Source of the DNA: Solwaraspora sp. WMMD792
Lineage (GTDB): Bacteria; Actinomycetota; Actinomycetes; Mycobacteriales; Micromonosporaceae
Length of the DNA stretch: 64,000 nucleotides
NCBI RefSeq assembly: GCF_029626105.1
Contig: NZ_JARUBH010000009.1
Span: 3,782,001 to 3,846,000 of the forward strand
Direction: 5' to 3'
The notes beneath the pieces were generated by a model that was not told where the DNA came from, did no database searches, and worked only from the letters and a program-made list of their open reading frames with translations. This document shows positions 53,173-62,168 of this stretch, piece by piece. Made by a program: the position numbers and the translations under genes. The first letter of the stretch is position 1; each line of letters starts with the position of its first letter.

Positions 53173-54078
53173 TCAGTAACCCCACTCGGCGAGCGGCTTC
53201 TCCAGCACCCGGTCAACCGCAGCCAACTGCTCCGGGCTGAGTTCCCGGTGGTACGCCGCCCCGCGACCGCTGTGGAACTCGTACCGGCGGAAGCCACGCT
53301 CGAACGCGGGCGACCAGTCGAGGCCGAGAAAGTCCAGCATCCGGGCTACTTCGTCGCGCGGTGCGACCAGCAGGTCCTCGTACCGTACGTCCAGCCATTG
53401 GCCGGCCGGGTGGCTGGCCCGAGCCTCGGCGAACGCGGCCATCAGCATCTTCCAGCCGAGCGCGGCCAGCACCGGAAACGACCGGTCGGCTTCTTCCCAC
53501 TCGGCCCGCAGGTCGGCTGGCAGCGGGCCGAGGAACCAGTTGTCCGGGCCACGCCAGCCGTCCCACCAGCCCATCTGCAGCCACGAGTTGGCCACCGCCC
53601 GTCCGTCGCGGACCACGTTGACCACCCGCAGTTCCGGGTACGCGGCATGCAGCCAACCGGTGCGGGGCCAGCCAGTGACGTGTTGCAGCAGCACCTGGCA
53701 GCCCTGCCGCTCGACCCGGCGGTCGAAGAAGGCGCGCAGCCGCTGGCCCACGTACGGGGTGAGGTCGTCGGCCCGCAGATCCCGGCACGGCCTGGAGTAG
53801 CCGGCCATCACCTGCCGGTCGATCAGCCGGTACGCCTCGGACGGCGCCACCCGCAGCCGGCCGCGTTCCAGCAGGCGACGGCTGTGCCCGAGCGAGGTCA
53901 TGCCGGCCGGCCGGGGCGTCGAGCGGCGGTAAAGCCGGCCGTTGCGGCGACCGGCCAGGTTGAGCCGGGGCAGCTTGTCGTCCAGCCCGGACACGAAACC
54001 GACGGCCGGGTGCCGGGCCAGGATCTCCTGGACGAGGGTCGATCCGCACCGTCCGGTGCCCACGACGACGGACAGCAT
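53173..54078 (-). CDS. PAPS-dependent sulfotransferase
   Basis: 301 aa. The 5'-phosphosulfate loop is VVVGTGRCGSTLVQEIL (4-20). The 3'-phosphate site is in RVVNVVRDGRAVANSW, and the later WLDVRYEDLLVAP is also typical. The protein transfers sulfate from PAPS to an acceptor, likely a glycan or lipid. It is the last gene of a three-gene operon (4-nt gap to the preceding sulfotransferase, which overlaps the GT4 gene). It lacks a signal peptide and is cytosolic. Confidence 0.87.
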   Translation of the reverse strand: MLSVVVGTGRCGSTLVQEILARHPAVGFVSGLDDKLPRLNLAGRRNGRLYRRSTPRPAGMTSLGHSRRLLERGRLRVAPSEAYRLIDRQVMAGYSRPCRDLRADDLTPYVGQRLRAFFDRRVERQGCQVLLQHVTGWPRTGWLHAAYPELRVVNVVRDGRAVANSWLQMGWWDGWRGPDNWFLGPLPADLRAEWEEADRSFPVLAALGWKMLMAAFAEARASHPAGQWLDVRYEDLLVAPRDEVARMLDFLGLDWSPAFERGFRRYEFHSGRGAAYHRELSPEQLAAVDRVLEKPLAEWGY

Positions 54079-54082
54079 CGGG

Positions 54083-55264
54083 TCAGCCTTCCTTGCTCGG
54101 TGTCGTGGCGGGGACCGGCCCGCCCGGTACCCCGGCCGGCCCGCCCTGGACCGGCCCGCCCTGGGTCCTGGCCGGGGGCACAGCCGGGGCCGGGGGCGCT
54201 GCGGGTCGCCGTACCGGGTAGCCGAAGCGGCGCAGCAGCGGCAGCGTCACCGCGGTGACCACCGCGAACGACCGGCCGGGCAACGCCCGGACCCATTCGG
54301 CGTCGTCGCTGACCGGGACCGCTCCGGTACGGTGCCGCGCCGGGTTGCCCGCCACCGAATGGGTGGGGGCCAGAGTGACCCGGCCTTCGGCGTCCACCGG
54401 CAACCCGGCCGGATCCAGCCCGGCGAACAGCGCGATCCGGCGCAGCTGACCGGCCGGGTCGGCAACTACGTCCTCGTAGCGGATCCGCAGGTAGCGGTCG
54501 GGTCCGGCGGCTTCGAAGAACCGCGCGGTGGCGGCGTTCCACACCCGCCACAGCAGCGCCGCCTTCCACACCGGCGGGCGGCTCATCAGCTTGCGGTCCG
54601 CCGCGCCGTCCAGTCCACGCCGACGGCGCCAGGAGAAGGCGGTGCCGCGCGGGTCCCGGACCAGGTGCAGCACCCGCAGGTCGATGCCGGGCAGGTCACG
54701 CAGCAACGCACCGTACGGTGGCAGCTTCGACGAGTCGACCACCACCACCGGTCCGTCGCCGCCGCGGCTCACCTGGCGGGCGACCGCCGGATAGACCGCT
54801 GCGATCGCGGCATCGTCGGCGTGGTGCGGCACGGCCCGCCGTCCGGCGCCGGCCCGGCGCAGCATGGCTGGCAGGTCCCGCATCCGCAGCCTGGTCCGCA
54901 GTCGTCGGGCGATGCCGGCGGCAACCGAGCCGGCGGCAAATGCCGGGTCGGCGGCAGCCGGGTCGGCGGCGGCAAATGCCGGACCAGCAGCAGTTGCCAG
55001 CTCGGCGGTGACCGCCCGCCAGACCGGACACGCGTTGAACGGCGCGCCGCAGCCGCAGGGACGGTTGTCGACCATCCCGCGCTGCCAGAGGTAGCGCAGC
55101 TCGCCGGCGGCGAAACAGCCGTCCAGCTGCCCCAGGACGGTGGTGATCAGGGTGCTGCCGCTGCGACCACTGCCGGCCAGGTAGAGCACCCGGACCGGAG
55201 GACTCGACGGGCCGGACGTGCCAGCGGCAGAGGGCGTACCGGCAGCAGAGGGCGTACCGGTCAT
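54083..55264 (-). CDS. PAPS-dependent sulfotransferase with extended C terminus
   Basis: 393 aa. The phosphosulfate loop is YLAGSGRSGSTLITTVL (about 28-44) and the 3'-phosphate loop is RVLHLVRDPRGTAFSW, followed by YLRIRYEDVVADPAGQL. A long Ala-rich insert occurs near 90-115 and a Pro/Gly-rich tail after 360; both are unusual and low-complexity. A short N-terminal repeat GTPSAAGTPSAAGTS is coded by near-identical DNA. ATG overlaps the GT4 stop (ATGA), so translation is coupled. Acceptor unknown. Confidence 0.87.
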   Translation of the reverse strand: MTGTPSAAGTPSAAGTSGPSSPPVRVLYLAGSGRSGSTLITTVLGQLDGCFAAGELRYLWQRGMVDNRPCGCGAPFNACPVWRAVTAELATAAGPAFAAADPAAADPAFAAGSVAAGIARRLRTRLRMRDLPAMLRRAGAGRRAVPHHADDAAIAAVYPAVARQVSRGGDGPVVVVDSSKLPPYGALLRDLPGIDLRVLHLVRDPRGTAFSWRRRRGLDGAADRKLMSRPPVWKAALLWRVWNAATARFFEAAGPDRYLRIRYEDVVADPAGQLRRIALFAGLDPAGLPVDAEGRVTLAPTHSVAGNPARHRTGAVPVSDDAEWVRALPGRSFAVVTAVTLPLLRRFGYPVRRPAAPPAPAVPPARTQGGPVQGGPAGVPGGPVPATTPSKEG

Positions 55265-56511
55265 CGTCGGGTTCCGGCCGGGGCGGTCAACGCCGCGGCC
55301 AAATAGGCGTCGCGGAGCCGGTTCAGGTGCAGGTCGGGCGTGAAGTCACGGTCGATCTTGTCCCGGGCGGCCCGGCCCATCGCGTACGCCCGGTCCGGGT
55401 CGGCGACCAGCCTGCCCAGCGCGTCGCCGAGAGCCGCCGGGTCGTCGGCCGGGACGGTCTCGCCATCGACGCCGGGACTGATCAGCTCCGGCAGCCCACC
55501 AAGGTCGGTGCCGACCACCGGCACGCCGCAGGCGAACGCCTCGAGCACCGCCATCGGCTGGTTCTCGTGCCAACGGGACGGCACCGTGACCGCCGCCGAG
55601 GACCTGATCAGGTCGTGTAGCCGGGACTTGTCCAGCCGGCCGTGGAACCGCACCCGACCGGGTGCCACCCGGTCGGCGAGGGCCCGGACCGCAGGCAGCG
55701 CGGGGCCGTCGCCGGCCACGTGGACGGGCACCTGCCGGGGCAGCCGGGCGACCGCCTCGACCAGCGTGTCCACTCCCTTCTCGGCGGAGATCCGGCCGGC
55801 GAAGACCACTCCCCCGCCCGGCGAGTCCTTCACCGCCACGGCAGCCGTGTCCACGAAGTGGTTGATCACCCGTAGCCGGTCCGGGTAGACGCCGGCCCGG
55901 CGCATCACGTCGGCGAGGAACCGGCTGGGGCTGACGAACACCCCGACCGAACCATAGGCCTGTGACTTTCTGTGTATCCACGACTCCACAGCGAGTAGCG
56001 TACTGGCGGATGCCGATCCGTCCTTGCACCTGCGCCGCGCGGCGTGTAGCGGACCTCCATCGACGCACGCCTCACAGACCTTGCCCCGGTCCAGCAGCTG
56101 GTAGCTGGGGCAGGCGAGCTTGTAGTCGTGCATGGTCAGCACGCACGGCACCCCGACGTCGCGGGCGGCGGCGAGCACCGACGGAGACAGCTGGTGGTAG
56201 ATGTTGTGCAGGTGGATGACGTCCGGCCCAAAGTCTTCGATCACCCGGGTCAGGCCGCGGCGGCTCGCCGGCGACCAGATCATCCGACCAGCGACGGCCA
56301 GCCGGGGGCGCAGTCCGCGCGGTGCCGGTTCCAGCTCGACGTGCGGCGGGAAGTGCCGGGCGTACGGCAGCGGCCCGTCGTTGTCCGGGTGGGTCATCCC
56401 GAAGTACGCAACCTCGTCCCCGGCGGCGCGCTGCAGATCGGCGAGGTCGATCAGATACCCCTCAGCGCCACCCCGACGGTACAAAAACTTGTTCACATGG
56501 AGGACACGCAT
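55261..56511 (-). CDS. GT4 family glycosyltransferase
   Basis: 416 aa GT-B enzyme. N-terminal acceptor domain starts MRVLHVNKFLYRRGGAEGYL with the Gly-rich loop. The C-terminal donor domain has VVFAGRISAEKGVDTLVEA and the EX7E motif in WHENQPMAVLEAFACGVPVVGTD. It transfers a sugar from a nucleotide-sugar to a glycan or lipid carrier at the cytosolic membrane face. A Cys-rich stretch (CPSYQLLDRGKVCEACVDG) occurs mid-protein, as in several GT4 members. First gene of the minus-strand operon, divergent from the plus-strand sulfotransferase operon by 260 bp. Confidence 0.9.
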   Translation of the reverse strand: MRVLHVNKFLYRRGGAEGYLIDLADLQRAAGDEVAYFGMTHPDNDGPLPYARHFPPHVELEPAPRGLRPRLAVAGRMIWSPASRRGLTRVIEDFGPDVIHLHNIYHQLSPSVLAAARDVGVPCVLTMHDYKLACPSYQLLDRGKVCEACVDGGPLHAARRRCKDGSASASTLLAVESWIHRKSQAYGSVGVFVSPSRFLADVMRRAGVYPDRLRVINHFVDTAAVAVKDSPGGGVVFAGRISAEKGVDTLVEAVARLPRQVPVHVAGDGPALPAVRALADRVAPGRVRFHGRLDKSRLHDLIRSSAAVTVPSRWHENQPMAVLEAFACGVPVVGTDLGGLPELISPGVDGETVPADDPAALGDALGRLVADPDRAYAMGRAARDKIDRDFTPDLHLNRLRDAYLAAALTAPAGTRR

Positions 56512-56771
56512 CAGTCCGGCCCGCTCGCTCGATACCGGGGTGTGGCCACCCGGTTATGGTGGCGCAGGGCTCCCGCCCTGGCTGCTGCCTCACGCTATGC
56601 ACCCACGCCGGGTTAGTCCAGTACCGAATCGCCAACTAGCTGATCGGATGATCTTGTGTGGCTGACCAGCCTGCGTTCTGGCGTTTCGCCCCGATCCGTG
56701 GGTAGCCTGACCGCGGCCCGACCTCGCCCCAGCCTGGCCACAGCGGCTGGTGACGTGCCCGAGGAGGACCG

Positions 56772-57761
56772 GTGAACGACGACGAGCCTTCCACCCTGGC
56801 CTGGACCGCGCGGCGAATCGCCCGGCACGCCCGGTGGATCCGCACCGAAGGACTCCGCCGCCTCGTCGAGGAGGACCGGCTCAACCCGGTCGACCGGGCC
56901 ACCACGGCGTGGACCAAGCTGCGCTGGCGACACCAGCACGGCGTACCCCGTGGTCAGGCCACCCCGGTCTACCTGGTCGGCCTGCAGCGGTCCGGCACCA
57001 ACATGCTGGTCCGCGGGCTGGAGAACGCCGGCGAGTTCGAGGTCCGCAACGAAAGCGACCGACGGGTCTTCCATCGTTTTCAACTCCGCGACGACGCGGT
57101 GCTGACCACTGTGGTGAACCGGAGCCGACACGCGTACGTCCTGGTCAAACCGCTGTGTGAGAGCCACCGGGTGGACGAGTTGCTCGCCCTGCCCGGGATG
57201 GCGCCGGGGCGGGCGGTCTGGGCGTGGCGCGACGTCGACGACCGGGCCCGCTCCGAGGTGGCCAAGTTCGGCGACGCCAACCTGCGGGCACTCGCCGCCA
57301 TCGCCGACGGCACCATCGGCCGCCGCTGGCAGGGCCAGCGCCTCGACGCGGACACCTACGAGCTGATCCACGGCTTCGACTACCGACGGATGGACCGGCA
57401 CACCGCCGCCGCTCTTTTCTGGTACGTCCGGAACACCCTCTACTTCCGCCTCGGCCTGGACCGCCGCGACGACGTGCTGCTCAGCTCGTACGACGCGTTG
57501 ATCGCCGATCCGGCCGGGCAGATCAGCCGGCTGTGCGACTTCCTCGGGATCGCCTACCGCCCCGACCTGTCCGCGCACATCGCCCCTCGCACCCCCGCCC
57601 GCCAGCCGCTGCCGATCGACCCGGCGGTCCGTACGCTCTGCGACGAACTCACCACCCGACTGACCGCCAGCGGCCGCCCACACTCCCCCACCACCCCACC
57701 TCAACAAGCCGACACCGACCGGCGTACCCCGGTGAGCGTGGAAAGGACCGACCATGGCTGA
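56772..57761 (+). CDS. sulfotransferase-like protein
   Basis: 329 aa. After a 60-residue basic helical region, the loop PVYLVGLQRSGTNMLVRGL gives the phosphosulfate site. The central region has AWRDVDDRARSEVAKFGD in place of the usual RDxRxxxxS block, so the 3'-phosphate site is modified. SSYDALIADPAGQISRLCDFLG is typical of the C-terminal part. GTG 56772 has GGAGG 6-7 nt upstream. It starts the plus-strand operon and overlaps the next sulfotransferase by 8 nt. Confidence 0.83.
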   Translation: MNDDEPSTLAWTARRIARHARWIRTEGLRRLVEEDRLNPVDRATTAWTKLRWRHQHGVPRGQATPVYLVGLQRSGTNMLVRGLENAGEFEVRNESDRRVFHRFQLRDDAVLTTVVNRSRHAYVLVKPLCESHRVDELLALPGMAPGRAVWAWRDVDDRARSEVAKFGDANLRALAAIADGTIGRRWQGQRLDADTYELIHGFDYRRMDRHTAAALFWYVRNTLYFRLGLDRRDDVLLSSYDALIADPAGQISRLCDFLGIAYRPDLSAHIAPRTPARQPLPIDPAVRTLCDELTTRLTASGRPHSPTTPPQQADTDRRTPVSVERTDHG

Positions 57762-58560
57762 AGCCCCCGCGCCGGCCGCCGCCGAAGTGGCGCAGTCGCC
57801 GACGGCGCCCATCTTCCTGGTGGGCTGCCAGCGCTCCGGCACCACCTTCCTGCGGCTGGTGCTCGACTCGCACTCCCGGATCTCCTGCGGTCCGGAGACC
57901 CGGTTCCTGCCGGACCTGCGACGCATCGTCGGCTCCGACTGGGAGCGGCTGGCCCGCTTCGGCTTCACCCGGGAGGACTGGCTGCGCCGCATCGCCGACT
58001 TCTTCGGCGGCGTGCACGCCGACTACGCCGCCGGTCGGGGCAAGGCCCGGTGGGCAGACAAGACCCCGCTGTACGCGATCTCGCTCGACTTCGTCACCGA
58101 GGTTTTCCCGGACGCGCAGATCGTGCACGTGATCCGGGACGGCCGCGACGTGGTGGTCTCGCACCGCAAGCGGTTCGGGTACTGGTCGGCGGTGAAATGC
58201 GTGGTCAAGTGGCCGCGCTACATTCGTACCGCCCGCGCGATGGGCGCCACCCTGCCAGCTGACCGCTACCACGAGCTGCGCTACGAGGACGCGGTACGTG
58301 AGCCGGAGAAGTCGATGCGCGCGCTGTTCGAGTTCCTCGGCGAACCGTGGGAGGAAGGCGTGCTCGACTACGTCGACAAGCCGCATGACGTGGCCGGAAA
58401 GTACACCAGTGAGGCGGACCGACGCCGCGCCTCCGCCGGCACCGACTCGGCCATCTACCGGTCCCGCGTCGGCAGCTACCGCCGGGAGCTGGATCCGTTC
58501 CTGCGGTTGCTCGTCGCGGTCTTCTCCGGTCGGATGCTGCGCGAGCTGGGCTACCGATGA
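57754..58560 (+). CDS. PAPS-dependent sulfotransferase
   Basis: 268 aa, the most canonical of the four. The phosphosulfate loop is FLVGCQRSGTTFLRLVLDSH (21-40), and the 3'-phosphate loop is QIVHVIRDGRDVVVSHRKR. The catalytic-type WADKTPLY and YHELRYEDAV blocks are also present. The ATG overlaps the previous gene and its stop overlaps the following glycosidase start (ATGA), showing one operon. Acceptor presumably a glycan made by the cluster (inference). Confidence 0.9.
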   Translation: MAEAPAPAAAEVAQSPTAPIFLVGCQRSGTTFLRLVLDSHSRISCGPETRFLPDLRRIVGSDWERLARFGFTREDWLRRIADFFGGVHADYAAGRGKARWADKTPLYAISLDFVTEVFPDAQIVHVIRDGRDVVVSHRKRFGYWSAVKCVVKWPRYIRTARAMGATLPADRYHELRYEDAVREPEKSMRALFEFLGEPWEEGVLDYVDKPHDVAGKYTSEADRRRASAGTDSAIYRSRVGSYRRELDPFLRLLVAVFSGRMLRELGYR

Positions 58561-60053
58561 ACGCCGCGACCCGGCCGGACACTGCGACCCGGCCGAACAC
58601 CGCGGCCCGCCGCTGCGTGGCGGCGGTCCTCGGCGGGCTGTTGCTGCTGGCCGGCTGCACCAGCGCCGACGAGGACACCACCCCGCCACCGGTGCCGCCA
58701 ACCGGCGCGCCGCTGCCGAGCCTGCCGCCGTACCCCGAGGACACCCACCCGTTCGGCGCGCACTGGGACTGGAACCGGTACGACGAGTTCCTGCCGTACC
58801 TGCGCAAACTGTCCGGGTCCGCCACCTACCACGAGATCAGCTGGTGCAGCATCGAGCCGACCCAGGGGCAACAGGACTGGTCGGCCCTGGACCAGATCGC
58901 CCAGCGCAGCCGGGAACTCGGCATCGTGCTGAACATCAAGATCCGGACCGAGATGTGCTGGGCCACCGGTGGCACCCCGGAACACGTCCGCGGCCAGGCC
59001 AACAAGACCGAGTCGACGATGCCGCTGGACATGGCCGCCTACCGGCAGTTCGTCGGTGACGTGGTGCGCCGCTACACGCCCTACGGCGTCCGCCAGTATG
59101 CGATCGAGAACGAGGTCAACGCCCCGCAGTACTGGCGCGGCACCCCCGAGGAGTACATCGAGCTGGCCACCGCCGCCGCTGAGGCGGTGCACGCCGCGAA
59201 CCCGGACGCGGTGGTCGTCGACTCCGGCATCAGCAGTGTCGCGTACGGCTTCGGGGTGGTCGACCGGCTGGTCCAAGCCGGCCGCAACGACGAGGCGATC
59301 GCCGCCTACAACGCGTACTTCCAGCGGCGGATCGGCACCCGGGGCCGCAAGATCCCCGAGGTGGACACGATCGAGACGCTGCGGACCGCGCTCGACAACG
59401 AGACCAACGTACGCAACGTCGCCTTCCTGGCCGCGACCGAGCAGCTGATCGACGACGGGGTGGTGCAGCTACGTCAGGTGCACTACTACGAGCACTTCGA
59501 CGGCGTACCGGCGCTGCTGGACTACCTGGCGGCACAGACCCCGGTCGACGTGCCGATCGAGGCGTGGGAGGTCGGGCAGTTCTGGCGCGACGGTGACGGT
59601 GACGACGTCAGCCGGGCCGAGGAGGTCGTCAAGGTCTCCACCATGCTGCTGGCCGGCGGTGTCCGGCAGGTGATGTGGCTGCCGCTGGGCTACAACCCGA
59701 ACAACCGGGCCGGCAGCGAGGTTCGCTACGGCCTGCTCGACCCGGACGGTACGGAACGTGAGGCCGGCCGGATGTTCGAGAGCCTGGCGGTGGCGGCCCG
59801 TGGCGCGACCGTCACTCCGGTCCGCCGGGACGGACTGATCGGCGTCGCGTTCCAGCAGGGCGGGGAGAGCACCCTGGTCGTCTGGTCCGGCGAGGTCAAC
59901 GACGCGGTACGGGTGTCCGCGGTGCCGAGCCTGCACGCCGGGCCGGCCGGCGCCTCGCCGACCAAGACAGCGGCCGAGGTGACCGTCACCGATCGGCCGG
60001 TGCTGTTGCACGCCACCGGCACCCCGGAGTCGATCCTCGCCGAGGTCGACTGA
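58557..60053 (+). CDS. lipoprotein glycoside hydrolase of clan GH-A type
   Basis: 498 aa. A lipobox LLAGC with lipid-attachment C34 follows a basic n-region, so it is anchored outside on the membrane. After a Pro-rich spacer the TIM-barrel domain has YHEISWCSIEPTQGQQDW, then IENEVNAP with probable acid/base E186 and, later, IEAWEVGQFW with probable nucleophile E338 (E335 is an alternative). GH39/GH10-like enzymes share this arrangement, but I cannot name the family. A C-terminal beta domain (about 410-498) completes it. Linked by ATGA to a sulfotransferase, it may trim or remodel the sulfated glycan. Its stop codon is immediately beside that of the converging DUF559 gene. Confidence 0.8.
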   Translation: MNAATRPDTATRPNTAARRCVAAVLGGLLLLAGCTSADEDTTPPPVPPTGAPLPSLPPYPEDTHPFGAHWDWNRYDEFLPYLRKLSGSATYHEISWCSIEPTQGQQDWSALDQIAQRSRELGIVLNIKIRTEMCWATGGTPEHVRGQANKTESTMPLDMAAYRQFVGDVVRRYTPYGVRQYAIENEVNAPQYWRGTPEEYIELATAAAEAVHAANPDAVVVDSGISSVAYGFGVVDRLVQAGRNDEAIAAYNAYFQRRIGTRGRKIPEVDTIETLRTALDNETNVRNVAFLAATEQLIDDGVVQLRQVHYYEHFDGVPALLDYLAAQTPVDVPIEAWEVGQFWRDGDGDDVSRAEEVVKVSTMLLAGGVRQVMWLPLGYNPNNRAGSEVRYGLLDPDGTEREAGRMFESLAVAARGATVTPVRRDGLIGVAFQQGGESTLVVWSGEVNDAVRVSAVPSLHAGPAGASPTKTAAEVTVTDRPVLLHATGTPESILAEVD

Positions 60054-61001
60054 TCAGCCGTACCCCCGGCGGTGGAGGATGGTCAGGATCTCGCGGCGGA
60101 CCTGCCGCGGCTCGGTCACCAGCCGGCGGTGTGCGAACCGCACAACCTGGATGCCGACGGTGGCCAGCAGCGCGTCACGCCGCAGATCGATCTCACGCTG
60201 GGCAGGGCTGCCGTGCGAGGCGGCTCCGTCGAGCTCGAAGTCGATCCGTTCCCGCTCGGCGTACACGTCCAGGTAGATGGTGCGTCCACCGACCCGGACC
60301 GGATATTGCCGCTGGAAGTCGGGCATGCCAGCGCCGACGAAGACCTGATCGTGGCCCCAGATCTCCAACTGGCTGCGGCAGCCGGCGGCGAGCTTCGCCA
60401 GCAGCGTCCGCAACGCGGCCCGGTCGGTGAGCCGCGGCAGCTCATCGAGAGTTGCCCAGATCCGGTCCGCATTCGTCCACCTGTCATTGACAGCCCGGAT
60501 CAGCGGAGCCGGCCGGTCGGCGGCCGACAGCAGCGGCCAGGACTCGACAAGACTCCGTTCCAGCCGCGTCACCGGCGCCTCGTCGCGTACCACCACCTGC
60601 GGCGGACCGACGGCGAACGCCGGTCGGTGGTGCACGGTCAGGCCGGCCTGGCTGCGAATTCCCACGCCGACCGGCACCGTCAGGTGCAGTGCCTCGTCAG
60701 TGGGTTGCTGGCGCAGCCCCCAGAGACCGAGTGCGGTGGTGTGGCTGAACGCGACCCGACCGTCGGCGTGGGCCAGCACCGCACGCCGACGCAGCTGCGG
60801 TGCGAGCGACTGGATCGACGACACTCCGCCACGGTTGTCGTCGATCAACTCGGTGGTGACGTAGACGCCCGGCAGAACGCGCCGCAGTCGACCGGCGCGT
60901 ACCGCGTCGTCCAGCACCCAGCGCGGCACCATCTGAAGGGCCTGGCGACGGGTCACCACACCGCCGCTGCGCCGGCACAGCTCCTCGATCACCTCGTTCA
61001 T
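60054..61001 (-). CDS. DUF559-domain protein with AbiEi-like N-terminal part
   Basis: 315 aa. An N-terminal winged-helix-like region (GGVVTRRQALQMVPRWVLDDAVRAGRLRRVLPGVYV in pattern) resembles the AbiEi/type IV antitoxin HTH. The C-terminal 100 residues are the DUF559 fold: YLDVYAERERIDFELDGAASHG, RREIDLRRDALLATVGIQVVRF-type ending. This fold is related to Vsr-like nucleases, with Asp and Glu in place, so nuclease activity is possible. Stand-alone actinobacterial copies have no known role. Start ATG 61001, weak ribosome site. Confidence 0.8.
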   Translation of the reverse strand: MNEVIEELCRRSGGVVTRRQALQMVPRWVLDDAVRAGRLRRVLPGVYVTTELIDDNRGGVSSIQSLAPQLRRRAVLAHADGRVAFSHTTALGLWGLRQQPTDEALHLTVPVGVGIRSQAGLTVHHRPAFAVGPPQVVVRDEAPVTRLERSLVESWPLLSAADRPAPLIRAVNDRWTNADRIWATLDELPRLTDRAALRTLLAKLAAGCRSQLEIWGHDQVFVGAGMPDFQRQYPVRVGGRTIYLDVYAERERIDFELDGAASHGSPAQREIDLRRDALLATVGIQVVRFAHRRLVTEPRQVRREILTILHRRGYG

Positions 61002-61196
61002 GCTCGGCTACGCTGCCGCGACCTCGGCCGCTGGACGGCCCAGCTGCGGTCGCACTGTGGACAGCTTCCTGACTGTGGACAGGCTGCTGTCTGCCTCGGT
61101 AATGCGCTATCGACGTGTGATCACTTGACGGTCTGCTGGGCGCCCGTCGGCGTGTCGGCCGAATTTTCATCATCTGATCATGAGGGCAGCCACTGA

Positions 61197-62024
61197 TCAT
61201 GAGGTGGCGGGCTGCTGCTCCGGATCGGGCCGGCGGTCGTAGGCGGCCAGGGTCGCCTTGTTCGTGCTGGCATCCTGGAACACCAGCTCCCACGGGCCGG
61301 TGTTGACGTCCATCTCCTTGCCGAACCCGATCCACTTTCCGGTCAGCCGGCGCCCGGTGGGCTCGGCCAGCAGTTGGATCGCGCCGAGGTAACGGGCGCC
61401 CCGGTAGTAGCCCTGCGGCGCGGTCTGCTCGACCCAGGTTCCGGTGACCACGTTGCCGTCGACGGTCAGGTCCATGGTGAGCGGCGCGTCGGAGGAACCG
61501 GGCAGACTGCGTACGGTGAGCCGGTCACCGTGCTGCAGCAGCACGACGTAGTGCCGACCGGTGAACGTGGCACCACGACCCGAGCTGTAGTACTCGTACC
61601 TGGACAGCCACACCCCGGAGTAGTTGCCGGTCGGCGCGGTCCGCAGGGCAGGGCCACCGCGCGGCACCGGAGTGGACGCCTGCCCGGTCGCCGGCACCTG
61701 AGCACCCCGCGCTTCGTCACCGCCCTCGCCACTCCGGCCGCCGGCTCCATCCTCGCTGGCGTCGGCGCTGCGAGCATGCGGGACCGCCACGGTGAAGCCG
61801 AGCGAGCTGATCGGCAGGCCGGTGACCGACTCCAGGGCGCGCGCGTACGCCGGACGGGGCGAAATGATCGCCCCGGCCTCCCAGCGTTGCACGAGGCGCT
61901 TGTTCGCATCGTTGGGCATTCCGGCGCGATCCCCTGCCTGCCGCAGTGCGCGGGCGAAGTCGTCCTGACTCATCAGCAGGCCCATCCGCACGGCCTGCAA
62001 CGTCGCGTTCGGAGTGGTCGTCAT
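61197..62024 (-). CDS. XRE-type helix-turn-helix protein with C-terminal beta domain
   Basis: 275 aa. The N-terminal helix-turn-helix (about 10-70) contains MSQDDFARALRQAGDRAGM and VQRWEAGAI, with a short insertion typical of actinobacterial variants. An acidic Gly/Ser linker follows. The C-terminal 145 residues are a beta-rich domain (NYSGVWLSRYEYYSSGRG, HYVVLLQHGDRLTVRSLPG, LTGKWIGFGKEMDVNTGPWEL) that could bind a ligand. No target can be named. Start ATG 62024 with a weak ribosome site. Confidence 0.75.
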   Translation of the reverse strand: MTTTPNATLQAVRMGLLMSQDDFARALRQAGDRAGMPNDANKRLVQRWEAGAIISPRPAYARALESVTGLPISSLGFTVAVPHARSADASEDGAGGRSGEGGDEARGAQVPATGQASTPVPRGGPALRTAPTGNYSGVWLSRYEYYSSGRGATFTGRHYVVLLQHGDRLTVRSLPGSSDAPLTMDLTVDGNVVTGTWVEQTAPQGYYRGARYLGAIQLLAEPTGRRLTGKWIGFGKEMDVNTGPWELVFQDASTNKATLAAYDRRPDPEQQPATS

Positions 62025-62168
62025 GCCAGCGATCGTTGCCCTCGTGTCGCCGGAATGTCGCCCTGCAGACAGCCGAACTGGACAGTGGATCAGGCAGTTC
62101 GGCTGTCTACGTGCTCCGCCCCCGTGGCTGATGCGACAGGCGTGGGGCCTCGCCAGCGAGTGAGCGGG

